From assembly GCA_947490345.1 (NCBI GenBank), contig CANLGL010000003.1, positions 62,001 to 126,000 of the forward strand: DNA of 64,000 nt. The letters run 5' to 3'. This document shows, one piece after another, positions 1 to 9,001 of the stretch (position 1 is the first letter of the stretch; each line of letters starts with the position of its first letter). Made by a program: the position numbers and the translations under genes. Source of the stretch: Deltaproteobacteria bacterium (GTDB lineage: Bacteria > Myxococcota_A > UBA796 > SXON01). Under the pieces are notes generated by a model. It was given only the letters and a program-made list of their open reading frames with translations. It had not been told where the DNA came from and did no database searches.

Positions 1-1
1 T

Positions 2-2491
2 ATCTGCCTGTACTATGGGGCTGACGTCAACGCGCTGTACCTGCCTGGGCCCTCTGACATATTCCCGGCGCTGGTCGCGGAGGCGGATGCGGATTTCTTG
101 ATCGCTTGGGACGACGCGATTCATCGGAACCTGGAGGATGGCGGTCCGCTCACGCCGGACAGCGCCGCCGAACGGTATCTGCGCATCGCCGACAGCATCG
201 AAGACGCCGTGGTCGCCGAGTCGGCGCGCTGGGGCGGCGGGTGGTGGGACCGCGACGGCGAATGGCTGGTGGAGCGGGATCGTCTGCTCAACGATTACTT
301 CCCGGTCCGCGCGGACGCGCTTTTGGGGCAACTCCAGACCGCCGGCTACGCGCGGATCCCAGCGCCGGTTTTTTCCCTGGCATCGGGTCCAGTCACCACC
401 GGGGATGACGTCAGCGTCGAGCTGCCGGAGCGAAGCAACGCCGAGCTGTGGATGACGGCGGACGGCAGCGATCCACGGTTGCCGGGGGGGGACATTTCGA
501 GCGCCGCGACGCTGGTGGATGGAGTTGCAGTCGTCACCCTGGCGCACAGCACCGAGCTGCGGGCGCGGCTTCTGGACCGCGGGCGGTGGGGGCCGCTCGG
601 TTCGCGCAGCTTCGTGGTCGAGGAGCCCGTCGCGTTGGTGCTCAACGAGTGGAACGCCGTTGGCGAGGGCGAGACGCTGGACCGCCGCGACTTTGATGGG
701 AGCGGGGCGGACGACGCCTTCGGCACCGCTGCGGGCAACGGCGGCGCCTGGCTCGAATTCGTCGTGACACAGGGTGTCGACCTCCGCGGCTGGCGGCTGG
801 TGATGACCGACCTGCGTGGCCCCGCGGGTACCGTCGAGTTCTCCGAGGCCGACGCGCTCAAAGAACTCCGCGCCGGCACCCTGGTGACGGTGAGCAGCGA
901 ATTGGTGGAGGACGCCCGCGTCGATCCCGAGGCCGGCGATTGGCGCATGGCGCTCACGGCCAGCGCGGCCGGTGAGTACGCGCGCTCCGCAGGCTTCCGG
1001 GTAAGCGCGTTCGAGTGGCAGCTCACCGTCTACGATGCCGACGGAAACGTGCGTTTCGGCCCCGTGGGGGAGGGGAGGTCGCCGCGTCGGGGCATCTCCG
1101 GCCACGAGGTGGGCGCGCTGCTGACGAACCCCAACTCCAGCGTCGCCGCGGACGACACGGACTACGGCGCCAACACCCGGTCCACGTTTGGAGCGCCCAA
1201 CGTCTGGGAGGCAGGCGAGCAGGACCTGAGCGGTCTCCGCGGTGAGTCGGGGATGCTCACCCCCGCCGACACGGGGCTGCCCACCGTCACCGACGCCCCC
1301 CCGACTGCGCCGGGCGGTTGCGACAGCAGCCGCGGCCGTCCGGCCTCGACGCTCGTCATCCTCGCGCTCGTGCTCGCGGCGTGTTCGAGTCGCGCTTCCG
1401 TGGCGGTGCCCGACACCGGGGAGGGTCGCGCTTGTTTCGCCGACCGGGACGGCGATGGGCACGGCGAGCTTGCCACACCCGTCCGTTGCGACGTCGGCGT
1501 CGGCACCAGCGACGACTGCGTCGACACCGACGCGCTGGTTCATCCCGAGGCGGGCGAACGCTGCAACGCGGCCGACGACGACTGCGACGGGGAGGTGGAC
1601 GAGGACCCGGTCGACCCGCTCGCGTTCTTCGCCGACAGCGACGGCGACGGCTACGGCAGCGACGGCGACGTGGTCTACGCCTGTGTCGTCGGCGACGGCG
1701 CGGCCCTGTCGGCCGGTGACTGTGATGATGAGGATGGCGACGTTCACCCCGGCGCGGACGAGGGCTGCGAGCCCGTCGATCGCGACTGCGACGGCGTCGT
1801 GAGCACCGGCGCCGGGTCCGCTGCGTCCTGCCCAGCCAGCACCTGCACCGGTATTCTCACCGACTCTCCCGACGCGCCCGACGGCGCCTACTGGCTGGAA
1901 CAGCCCTCCGGCAGCGTGGTGGAGAGCTGGTGCGACATGAGCACCGGCGGGTGGACGCTGGTGTTCTCGAGGAACACGGCCAGCACCGGGTCGCAAGGGG
2001 GTTTCGGCGGCGGCGAGGAGAACGTCGCGTCCATGGCGGTCTCTCCGGAAACGGCCAGCGCCAGCGCCGCGGCGGTGCTCGGCTGGGTGGACATCGACAG
2101 TATAGAGTGGAGCGCGCTGCGGCTGACGGCGGCGGCCTCCGGCAGCCGCACCTACACCTCCCGCGACATCGATCGCAGCGCGCTCCGCATCGGCTTCGGC
2201 GAGCCCGGCTACCTGCTTTACGGTGGGGACAGCGGCTACTATTGGTGCGGTGGCCCGGCTTCGTACACCGACGGCGGCGTGGGAGCGGTCAACAATCCGG
2301 CCGACGCCCCGGCCGACTGCAAGTACCATGGCTCCCTCGGCTCGGGCTGGGACTTCTCCGAGTCGCCTGGTGCCAACGCGGGGCTGACCCTGTGCGGCGG
2401 GGACGCCAGTTACTTCCTCGCTGCGAGCTGGGGTGGTACGTGGATCGGCTACGGCGCTGCGGGCGGGGCGCAGGCGATCTGGGTCAGGTAG
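2..2491 (+). CDS. CotH-type surface protein fused in frame to a MopE/fibrinogen-like lipoprotein module (5' partial)
   Basis: The frame is open to the left edge, so the true start lies outside; the track start at 98 is internal. The first 120 or so visible residues (RWGGGWW, YFPVRAD) match the end of CotH-kinase-type proteins. A chitobiase-like stretch follows (TADGSDPR, about residues 120-165), then a lamin-tail-like domain (about 210-400, VLNEWNAVGEG). Near residues 447-463 a hydrophobic run ends in LVLAAC, which resembles a lipoprotein lipobox. After it come Asp/Cys-rich MopE-like repeats (CNAADDDCDGEVDED) and a fibrinogen-C-like domain (WCDMSTGGWTLVF). The protein is probably exported and surface-bound. 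A lipobox in mid-protein suggests two ancestral genes read as one, since no stop codon separates them here. The domain calls are fairly sure; whether this is one protein is not. It converges on the cytochrome gene and overlaps it by 8 bases. Confidence 0.75.
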   Translation: MCLYYGADVNALYLPGPSDIFPALVAEADADFLIAWDDAIHRNLEDGGPLTPDSAAERYLRIADSIEDAVVAESARWGGGWWDRDGEWLVERDRLLNDYFPVRADALLGQLQTAGYARIPAPVFSLASGPVTTGDDVSVELPERSNAELWMTADGSDPRLPGGDISSAATLVDGVAVVTLAHSTELRARLLDRGRWGPLGSRSFVVEEPVALVLNEWNAVGEGETLDRRDFDGSGADDAFGTAAGNGGAWLEFVVTQGVDLRGWRLVMTDLRGPAGTVEFSEADALKELRAGTLVTVSSELVEDARVDPEAGDWRMALTASAAGEYARSAGFRVSAFEWQLTVYDADGNVRFGPVGEGRSPRRGISGHEVGALLTNPNSSVAADDTDYGANTRSTFGAPNVWEAGEQDLSGLRGESGMLTPADTGLPTVTDAPPTAPGGCDSSRGRPASTLVILALVLAACSSRASVAVPDTGEGRACFADRDGDGHGELATPVRCDVGVGTSDDCVDTDALVHPEAGERCNAADDDCDGEVDEDPVDPLAFFADSDGDGYGSDGDVVYACVVGDGAALSAGDCDDEDGDVHPGADEGCEPVDRDCDGVVSTGAGSAASCPASTCTGILTDSPDAPDGAYWLEQPSGSVVESWCDMSTGGWTLVFSRNTASTGSQGGFGGGEENVASMAVSPETASASAAAVLGWVDIDSIEWSALRLTAAASGSRTYTSRDIDRSALRIGFGEPGYLLYGGDSGYYWCGGPASYTDGGVGAVNNPADAPADCKYHGSLGSGWDFSESPGANAGLTLCGGDASYFLAASWGGTWIGYGAAGGAQAIWVR

Positions 2492-3773
2492 GGTCCCGGA
2501 CAATCGCGCCCTCAAAAACCACGATCGACCTCGGATAGCCCGCCATCGGCGCTGAGAGGCTACTCGGCAGCTCTGGCCACAGCGCGTGGAGCTCGGCGTC
2601 CAAGGTGACCTTGCCCATCTCCGCGGCGTTGTCGGCGGTCAGGCGTACGCTGGTCACCCGCACCGCCATCTTCCCCCCTCCGCCCGAAAGCCGGGGCGTC
2701 CACACGCGAATCTCGCCCGGACCCAACCGGTTGTCGTCCGTCCGCCGCGCCGGCCGGGCGGTGGCCTCGTCGCCCCAATCCCAGCTCTGTCCGATGCGCA
2801 AGGAGTCCGCCGCGAGCACGGTGCCAGCATCGTCGCGGAGGGTGGCTTCGACCAGGAGGAAGCGCTCCGGATCTCCGGTGGGGAGGGCGTGGCCCGCGCG
2901 TGCGTTGGTGAGGGTGACCGTCGTCGACGCGAGCGCCACGTCGAGGCCTGAAACGAACCCGCGCTCGGCCGCCGTCGTGAGCCCCGCCGTCGTCTTGGCG
3001 ATCCCGCTGCCCGCCCAGGTGTGGCGCCGAATGGGCTGCACCGCCCCATCCACGACGATGGCGCGCTCCGCCGAGGGCATGTGACAGTCCACGCAGGTGG
3101 TGCCGGCGGCCGGTCCCGCCGCCAGCTCCTCAGCGGTGCCGAACCAGCACGGGAAGGTGGGCGTGATGACGATGTCCGTCCCTGGGCTGTGGCAGCTGAC
3201 GCACACCGCGTCCAGCGCGGTGGGGTCGTGTCGGACGCGGTGTGGGGCTCGCCCGCTGCCGCGGGGGCCGACGACGGTCCCAGCGCCGTCGGTGTCGCGA
3301 CGAACATGACAGGAGGCGCAGGTGACGCCCTCCGCGGTGCGTAGGCGGTCATAGGTCGGGTTGGGCGTCGTCTGCAGGGCCAGGATGGAGTCGGCGCTGG
3401 CAAGCCGCGTGTCGGCGGTGATGGTCTCGGCGCGCTGTGGGGCGGTGGGGGCGTGGCAGTTGAGGCAGAGCCAGCGCGGCTGGTCCGGTTTGGCCAGCTC
3501 GGCGAGGAACTGCACGTCGTGGACGGCGGCGGCGTGGGTGCTCTGGCTCCAGTCGCGGTAGTGCTCGGCGTGGCAGCCGCCGCAGGTGGAGGCGCGGGTG
3601 TCGAGCTCGCCCCCGGCGACCAGGGCCACGGTGGGCGGGGCGTCGATCGGCGTGAGGAAGGCGTGGTCACCGAAGCGTTCCCGGAGCGTCGGTGGCTCGG
3701 CGGCCGGTTCGACGAACGTGCAGCTCAAGGAGATGAGCACCAGCATGGGCGTCGGCTTAGCTTGTTGAGCCAT
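2484..3773 (-). CDS. penta-haem cytochrome c-like lipoprotein
   Basis: Five CXXCH haem-binding motifs are visible (CGGCH, CLNCH, CASCH, CVSCH, CVDCH). The first sits in an STCGGCHAEHYRDW context typical of cytochrome c-554-type multihaem proteins, and a beta-rich C-terminal half of about 200 residues carries no further motif. I start it at the ATG at 3773 rather than the longer track start. This gives MAQQAKPTPMLVLISLSC, a short hydrophobic leader with a lipobox-like end; an ATG at 3746 would give an even shorter leader. It is expected in the periplasm or on the surface as an electron-transfer protein; its partner is not evident. Its start codon overlaps that of the divergent fbp gene by two bases, so the two share one very compact control region. 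Confidence 0.8.
   Translation of the reverse strand: MAQQAKPTPMLVLISLSCTFVEPAAEPPTLRERFGDHAFLTPIDAPPTVALVAGGELDTRASTCGGCHAEHYRDWSQSTHAAAVHDVQFLAELAKPDQPRWLCLNCHAPTAPQRAETITADTRLASADSILALQTTPNPTYDRLRTAEGVTCASCHVRRDTDGAGTVVGPRGSGRAPHRVRHDPTALDAVCVSCHSPGTDIVITPTFPCWFGTAEELAAGPAAGTTCVDCHMPSAERAIVVDGAVQPIRRHTWAGSGIAKTTAGLTTAAERGFVSGLDVALASTTVTLTNARAGHALPTGDPERFLLVEATLRDDAGTVLAADSLRIGQSWDWGDEATARPARRTDDNRLGPGEIRVWTPRLSGGGGKMAVRVTSVRLTADNAAEMGKVTLDAELHALWPELPSSLSAPMAGYPRSIVVFEGAIVRDPT
3757..3762 (+). promoter_or_regulatory. TTAGCT hexamer upstream of fbp
   Basis: TTAGCT lies nine bases before the fbp ATG. The same hexamer occurs just before alaS, before the SDR gene at 59712 and before the M1 peptidase, so it may be a -10-type element of this genome. 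No -35 box was identified, so the call is weak. Confidence 0.3.
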
Positions 3774-4803
3774 GGCCCACTTCGAAGAAGGCACCACCCT
3801 CGATCGGTTCCTGATGGAGACGATGCGCGCCCATCCGGGCGCCACCGGCCACCTTTTGACCCTGCTCAAGCAGGTGGCGCTCGCCGGGAAGTTGTGCAGC
3901 TCCAGAGTGCAACGAGCGGGCCTCGCGGGGATGCTCGGGGCTGCCGGCGGCATGAACATCCAGGGCGAATTCGTCCAGAAGCTGGACATCTACGCCAACG
4001 AGACCTTCAAACGGGCGCTGGAGCACGCGGGTGTGTGCTGCATGATCGTCAGCGAAGAAGACGACGGTGCCGTCTTCATTCCGCCCGAGTTCCCGGTGGG
4101 GGACTACATCTTCTCCATGGATCCGCTCGACGGCTCCAGCAACATCGACACCAACGCGTCGATCGGCACCATCTTCGCCATTCACCGAAGGGTAAGCGAG
4201 GGGCGCGACGGCACCATGGCGGACGTGCTTCGTCCGGGTCGCGAGCTGGTCTGTGCGGGGTACATCGTCTACGGCGCAGGTACGGTGCTGGTCATCAGCA
4301 CCGGCAAGGGCGTCCACGGCTTCACGCTGGACCCTACCGTCGGCGAGTTCTTCTTGTCCCATCGTGAGATGAGACTGACTGCGGCGACGCGCTCCTACAG
4401 TTGCAACGAGGCCTACGCCGCGCAGTGGGATCCGCGTCTGCAGGAATGGCTCACGCGGCAGAAAGCGCCCGAGCTCGGGTGGTCGGCACGCTACATCGGC
4501 TCGTTGGTCGGTGACTTTCATCGTAACCTGGTCAAAGGCGGCGTGTTCTTGTACCCGCCGACGGCGAAGGCTCCGAAAGGCAAGCTCCGGATGTTGTACG
4601 AGGCCCAACCGCTCGCGTTCCTCGCCGAGGCGGCCGGGGGCGCTGCCAGCGACGGGGTGATGCCGATCCTCGACAAGGTGCCCACCACACTTCACGAACG
4701 CACGCCCCTGTACATCGGCAACTCCGAGGCCGTCTCCGAGATCGTGTGGGCGCTCGCTGGCGACGAGGGGCCTCCTTCTGGGCAGTGGACGAGGCGTGGG
4801 TAA
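3772..4803 (+). CDS. fbp: fructose-1,6-bisphosphatase class I
   Basis: It hydrolyses fructose 1,6-bisphosphate to fructose 6-phosphate in gluconeogenesis and sugar-phosphate metabolism, in the cytoplasm. The metal/substrate loop DPLDGSSNID is at residues 117-126, preceded by the acidic SEEDD segment, and the C-terminal YIGSLVGDFHR and GVFLYP stretches fit the family. At 343 residues it has normal class I length. The ATG at 3772 overlaps the start of the divergent cytochrome gene. Its 3' end overlaps the following hydrolase gene by eight bases, and it heads a run of co-directional, coupled genes extending to 11279. Confidence 0.95.
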   Translation: MAHFEEGTTLDRFLMETMRAHPGATGHLLTLLKQVALAGKLCSSRVQRAGLAGMLGAAGGMNIQGEFVQKLDIYANETFKRALEHAGVCCMIVSEEDDGAVFIPPEFPVGDYIFSMDPLDGSSNIDTNASIGTIFAIHRRVSEGRDGTMADVLRPGRELVCAGYIVYGAGTVLVISTGKGVHGFTLDPTVGEFFLSHREMRLTAATRSYSCNEAYAAQWDPRLQEWLTRQKAPELGWSARYIGSLVGDFHRNLVKGGVFLYPPTAKAPKGKLRMLYEAQPLAFLAEAAGGAASDGVMPILDKVPTTLHERTPLYIGNSEAVSEIVWALAGDEGPPSGQWTRRG

Positions 4804-5830
4804 TGCTGGGAAGGACGTTGCCGTCCGGTTCGGCGCGCCGCGGGTCCCCTTGGGATGGGTGGTCGAGGCCGAGGAGCAGGTCGAGCAGGTGGGCGAGACG
4901 GGTGTTCCCGTGCGCCTGCAGAAGTCGCGTTTGCGGCACGCCAGCGGATTGGTTGTCACCCGAAAATATGTCCCCTGCGTCGCGGGGCCGCCGGTGGTGC
5001 TCGTCCACGGCTTCGCCCAGAACCGCTACACTTGGCATGGGAGTACCCGCTCGATGAGCGCGTGGTTGGCTGGCGAAGGGTACGACGTCTACGTCTTGGA
5101 GCTGCGCGGGCACGGGCGGTCTCGCGAGTCGGCCGCGCCCGAGCGCTTCTCTGACTACATCGATGACGCCATCGCCCTGGCTGAGTCGATCGGGGAGCCC
5201 GCGTTCTGGATCGGCCATTCTCTCGGCAGCGCGGTGATCTTCGCGGCCTCGTCACGGGTGGCCATGCGAGGAATCGTCGGCATTGCGCCGGTGTATCGGT
5301 TCGCGCAGGCCAATCGATTCCTCAAGTGGATCGCCCGCCTCTCTCATCTGACCGCGACTCGCGGCGTGCTCGGCGGGGTCAACGTGCGCACCCGGGTCGC
5401 CGGACAGCTCCTCGGCCGGCTCTACCAGGTCTCGGACGTGGCTGGCTACGCGTTTCCGATCAGCGCCTGGGCACCCGGAAGCGTCGAGCCGGAGCTGCTT
5501 GCGGAGCGGCTCGAGCACGGCTTTGACTGGCTGAGCCTGCACGTGTGGTTGGACATGGCGCGTTGGGCTCACGAGGACGAGGTCGAGTACGCGGCGGAAT
5601 GGGAAAGCTCCACCGTCCCGCTGCTGGTGGTCACCGGCGACCTCGACCACATGACGCCGCCGGCGGACTGCCACGTCGCCTTTGAGGCCAGCGGCGCCGC
5701 CGATCGCACGCTCCTGGACCTCGAGCCCTGGAACACTGGGCGGCACTGGGGGCACCTGGACCTCATCAGCGGCACTCACGCTGCGGCGCATGTCTGGCGG
5801 CCGGTTTCGGCGTGGCTCGGGGCGCGCTGA
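4796..5830 (+). CDS. alpha/beta-fold hydrolase
   Basis: A 344-residue alpha/beta hydrolase. VVLVHGFAQNRYTW forms the oxyanion region, GHSLGSA carries the nucleophile serine, the TGDLDHMTPP segment holds the likely acidic residue, and RHWGHLD near the C-terminus holds the catalytic histidine. There is no signal peptide, so it is probably cytoplasmic. Family members include esterases and lipases, and the substrate cannot be read from sequence. The GTG start at 4796 lies inside the end of fbp, pointing to translational coupling, and the stop is followed directly by the kinase ATG. Confidence 0.85.
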   Translation: MGNAGKDVAVRFGAPRVPLGWVVEAEEQVEQVGETGVPVRLQKSRLRHASGLVVTRKYVPCVAGPPVVLVHGFAQNRYTWHGSTRSMSAWLAGEGYDVYVLELRGHGRSRESAAPERFSDYIDDAIALAESIGEPAFWIGHSLGSAVIFAASSRVAMRGIVGIAPVYRFAQANRFLKWIARLSHLTATRGVLGGVNVRTRVAGQLLGRLYQVSDVAGYAFPISAWAPGSVEPELLAERLEHGFDWLSLHVWLDMARWAHEDEVEYAAEWESSTVPLLVVTGDLDHMTPPADCHVAFEASGAADRTLLDLEPWNTGRHWGHLDLISGTHAAAHVWRPVSAWLGAR

Positions 5831-8800
5831 ATGGCTCAGCTCACCGAAGTCCACGGTTGTGCGCTGCTCGATCGCATCGGTGAGGGCGGGCTCGCAGACG
5901 TGTTTCGCTCCGAATGGCAAGGCCAGGAGGTCGCGCTCAAGGTGCTCCGCGATCCCGAGCGGCCGTCCATGCGGAATCGATTCCTGCGTGAGGGCCGCCT
6001 GCTCCAGCGCATTTCGCACCCCAGCCTCGTGCGCTGCCTCCACATCTTCGACGGGGACGCGCCGGCTTTGGTGCTGGAGCTGTTGCGGGGCGAGCCGCTC
6101 GACGAGCGGATCTCGCGCCGACCGCTCGGCGCCGACGAAGTCATGCAACTGGCCAGCTCCGTCCTGCGGGTGCTCCAGCACATCCACGAGCTGGGTGTGG
6201 TGCACCGCGACGTGAAGTCGTCGAACGTCTTCTGGGGGAGCGACAACCGCATCGTCCTGATGGACCTGGGCCTGGCCGGCGACCCCGGCGATCCACTCAC
6301 CACCACCACGCTTGGCGACGTACTCGGCACCTACGCGTACATGGCCCCGGAGCAGATCGCGGGCGCCGAAACCGACCACCGGTGCGACCTGTACAGTCTC
6401 GGGGTCACCCTGTACGAGGCGGTGTGTGGGGCTCGCCCCTACGCGGCCCGGACCGCCGCGGCATGGCTTGCAGCGCATCGCGGCGGGACGGCCACGCCGC
6501 TGTCGGAGGTCGCCTCTGGGGTTCCAGTCCGGCTCACCGCGCTCGTGGAACGGCTGATGGCCCGCGACCCGGCGGCGCGTCCGGCATCGGCGGGGGTGGC
6601 GCTCGCGCTGCTCAACGGGGCGGCCGGTCCCCGGAGCGAACTGCGACGGCCACCGGTTTTGGCCCGGGAGGGCGCGCGAGGGTCGATCGAGGCGGTTCTG
6701 GACGCGGCCGGGAAACTGCAGATCACGGGCCCGCTCGGCTCGGGTTTCGGTCTGTTGGCGCGCCTGGCGCGAGATGCTGCGGCCGACGCCCGCGTCGAGG
6801 TCGTCGCGTTCCGAGGGCGCTCGCGTATGCGGGGCGGCGACGTGGTGCGCGGCATCGTCGACGAGCTCGTCCGCTTTGGCCTGCCGCGCGTCGAGACGAT
6901 GGAGGCCGCGCGTGCACACTTGAAGTCCCTCGTCCACGAGGGCACGGTGCTGATGCTCGCGGAAGAAGTGGATCAGCTCGGCACTGAAGCACTCGCGGCC
7001 CTGGTTGCGCTGAGCGATGTACCGGGGCTGGCAGTGGTGCACTTGGGCGTTGACCTCGAAGCCCGCGCAGGGGTTCGAGTCCATCGGCTCCGACCGCTCA
7101 ACGCGGCGGAGATCCGCGAGCTCTTGCGGACGATGCTCAACTCAGGAAGTGTGCCGTCCGGCTTGGATGCCGCCCTGCGTGCCGCATCCGGCGGACTCGC
7201 GGCCCACACCGTGGCGCTGGTGCGTGAGCAGGTGCTCGCGGGGACGCTCTGGTGTGAAGGGCTCGCGGAAAATGGTGATCCGGCCTGGCGGTGGAACGTC
7301 AGCGCCGGGCTTGTCTCGGGGGAGAGCACGCGACGGCTCCTGGAGCGGATCGTCCGGCGGTTGGGCGCGGCGGAGAAGGCCGCGTTGGAGGCGCTGTCGA
7401 TCGCTGACGATCCAGTCCCGGTCGAGGTGCTGGGCACGCTCTTCGGGGGGGACGGCACGGGGCTGGAGGTCGGGGGGCTGGTGGCCCAGGGGTTGGTCCT
7501 CAGTTGGAACGAAGGCGGCGAGGAGTGGGTGGCGGTGGCGCGCTCCTCTGTCGAGCGACTGATCCGGGAGGACATGGCCGATGCGCGGCGGCGGCGCATC
7601 CACCTGGCGTTGGCCGATGCCGTGGAGGCGCGGGCGCGCGGCGAGTGGGAGCAGCGCTTCGTGATCTTCCATCGTTCACTCGGTACGCGGGGCCCCGAGG
7701 CTACCCTGCGACTGGTAGAGCTGGGCGAGTACCTCGCGGCGGCGGGGAGGCCGAATCGCGCGTTGCGAGTCTTGGAGCACGTACCTCCGACCGCTGCGCC
7801 TGGGGCGATCGCCCGCTCGGCGATGGGACGCGCCGAGGCGCTTCGGGCGGCGGGGCGACTTGGGGAAGCGCTCGATGCGCTGGCGGCGGCGTCGCAGCTT
7901 GCCCGCGGCGTGGAGGGCGCGCCGGACGTCTCGCGAATCGAGGCGCTCGAGCTTGAGCTCATTGTCGCGCTCGGGTCCACACCGAGCGAAGCGCTGGTGC
8001 AGCGCCTCAGCGATCGAGCGTCCGCGGGTGAGCCGCACGTGCTCTTGGCGCTCGGCGAACTGGCCGCGCTCCGCGGGCAGTGCGACACCGCCGCCGCGCT
8101 GCTGGACGCCGCGATCGCCGCGAGTCCCAGTGGCATCGAACGGGTGCCGGTCGCGGCGCGGATCGGCGGGGCCCTCGTTCAACTGCTGCAAGGAAGGGTC
8201 GCCCAAGCCGAACGCCGGCTACTGACCCTGGTGCGAGAGCTGCACGGTCGGGATCGGCGGACGCTCCTGTCGGCGGCCTATCTGGCGTTGGCTCGGGTGC
8301 AGCGGGTGCGTGGCCAGTTCTCCCGCTGCCTGGCAAGCGTCGCAATCGCGGGCGATTTGCACGGTCGGAGCGATGTCCCCACCTTCGAGGCTGCGAGCGA
8401 GGTCATCCGGGCGTGGGCCTACGCGGGCGTCGGCGATGTCGCCGCGGCGGGGGAAGCCCTCACACGGGTGACGGGCGCGCTGGTGGGGGGCGTCTCCTAC
8501 GAGGTGCGGGCGCTCTACTTCGAGGTTCTCGGTGAACTGAGACGCGCTCTCGGCGACACCCCCTCCACGCTCGCCGCTCACCTCGGTGGACTGGACGCGG
8601 CGCGGGCCGCCGACGACGGCGTCAGGGTCCATTTCCATGAGGCGATGGCGGGGATGCGCACCGCGAACGCGCGGCTCCTCAGCGGCGCCGTCGAGCGGCT
8701 GGTGCCCACCGGTGCGCACCGGCACCTCGCGACGGTCTACCTCGTTGGAGCGGAGGTAGGTCGCGACCGAGACATCCTGGATGCCGCCGAAGCGGAAGCG

Positions 8801-9001
8801 CGGCGTTGTGAGGACCCGACTCTGCTGCTGGATGTGCTCTTCGTCACGCGAAACCCGGCCACGCGTAGTGAGGCGCGGGCGATCGCCCGCGTCGTCTTGG
8901 AGTCTCTGCACGGCGGAATGCGGGAGCAATTCCTTGAACTTCCGGCTGCTCGCTGGGCCATGGAGGAGCCGGGCCGGGTCGCGCACGATAAGGCGCCGTG
9001 A
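5831..9001 (+). CDS. Ser/Thr protein kinase with degenerate ATPase-like and TPR-rich C-terminal region
   Basis: An N-terminal Hanks-type kinase domain spans about residues 10-265: glycine loop IGEGGLADVF, lysine 37 in VALKVL, catalytic HRDVKSSN (125-132), DLG in place of DFG (145-147) and MAPEQ. About 790 residues follow. First comes an ATPase-like block whose P-loop position reads TGPLGSGFG and lacks the lysine of a Walker A motif. After it is a long alanine-rich helical region that looks like TPR repeats. No membrane segment was seen, so it is likely a cytoplasmic signalling protein. It starts directly after the hydrolase stop and overlaps the next gene, so it is co-expressed with metabolic enzymes. 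Kinase identity is firm; its targets are unknown. Confidence 0.9.
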   Translation: MAQLTEVHGCALLDRIGEGGLADVFRSEWQGQEVALKVLRDPERPSMRNRFLREGRLLQRISHPSLVRCLHIFDGDAPALVLELLRGEPLDERISRRPLGADEVMQLASSVLRVLQHIHELGVVHRDVKSSNVFWGSDNRIVLMDLGLAGDPGDPLTTTTLGDVLGTYAYMAPEQIAGAETDHRCDLYSLGVTLYEAVCGARPYAARTAAAWLAAHRGGTATPLSEVASGVPVRLTALVERLMARDPAARPASAGVALALLNGAAGPRSELRRPPVLAREGARGSIEAVLDAAGKLQITGPLGSGFGLLARLARDAAADARVEVVAFRGRSRMRGGDVVRGIVDELVRFGLPRVETMEAARAHLKSLVHEGTVLMLAEEVDQLGTEALAALVALSDVPGLAVVHLGVDLEARAGVRVHRLRPLNAAEIRELLRTMLNSGSVPSGLDAALRAASGGLAAHTVALVREQVLAGTLWCEGLAENGDPAWRWNVSAGLVSGESTRRLLERIVRRLGAAEKAALEALSIADDPVPVEVLGTLFGGDGTGLEVGGLVAQGLVLSWNEGGEEWVAVARSSVERLIREDMADARRRRIHLALADAVEARARGEWEQRFVIFHRSLGTRGPEATLRLVELGEYLAAAGRPNRALRVLEHVPPTAAPGAIARSAMGRAEALRAAGRLGEALDALAAASQLARGVEGAPDVSRIEALELELIVALGSTPSEALVQRLSDRASAGEPHVLLALGELAALRGQCDTAAALLDAAIAASPSGIERVPVAARIGGALVQLLQGRVAQAERRLLTLVRELHGRDRRTLLSAAYLALARVQRVRGQFSRCLASVAIAGDLHGRSDVPTFEAASEVIRAWAYAGVGDVAAAGEALTRVTGALVGGVSYEVRALYFEVLGELRRALGDTPSTLAAHLGGLDAARAADDGVRVHFHEAMAGMRTANARLLSGAVERLVPTGAHRHLATVYLVGAEVGRDRDILDAAEAEARRCEDPTLLLDVLFVTRNPATRSEARAIARVVLESLHGGMREQFLELPAARWAMEEPGRVAHDKAP

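Noticed and set aside
5252-7084. 610-residue minus-strand ORF
   Set aside because: It runs antisense to the hydrolase and kinase genes, has no family features and shows the Arg/His/Pro-rich composition of GC-rich shadow frames.
8998-9000. GTG start for the aldehyde dehydrogenase
   Set aside because: The ATG directly after it gives a TGATG overlap with the kinase stop and is the more usual choice; the difference is one residue.
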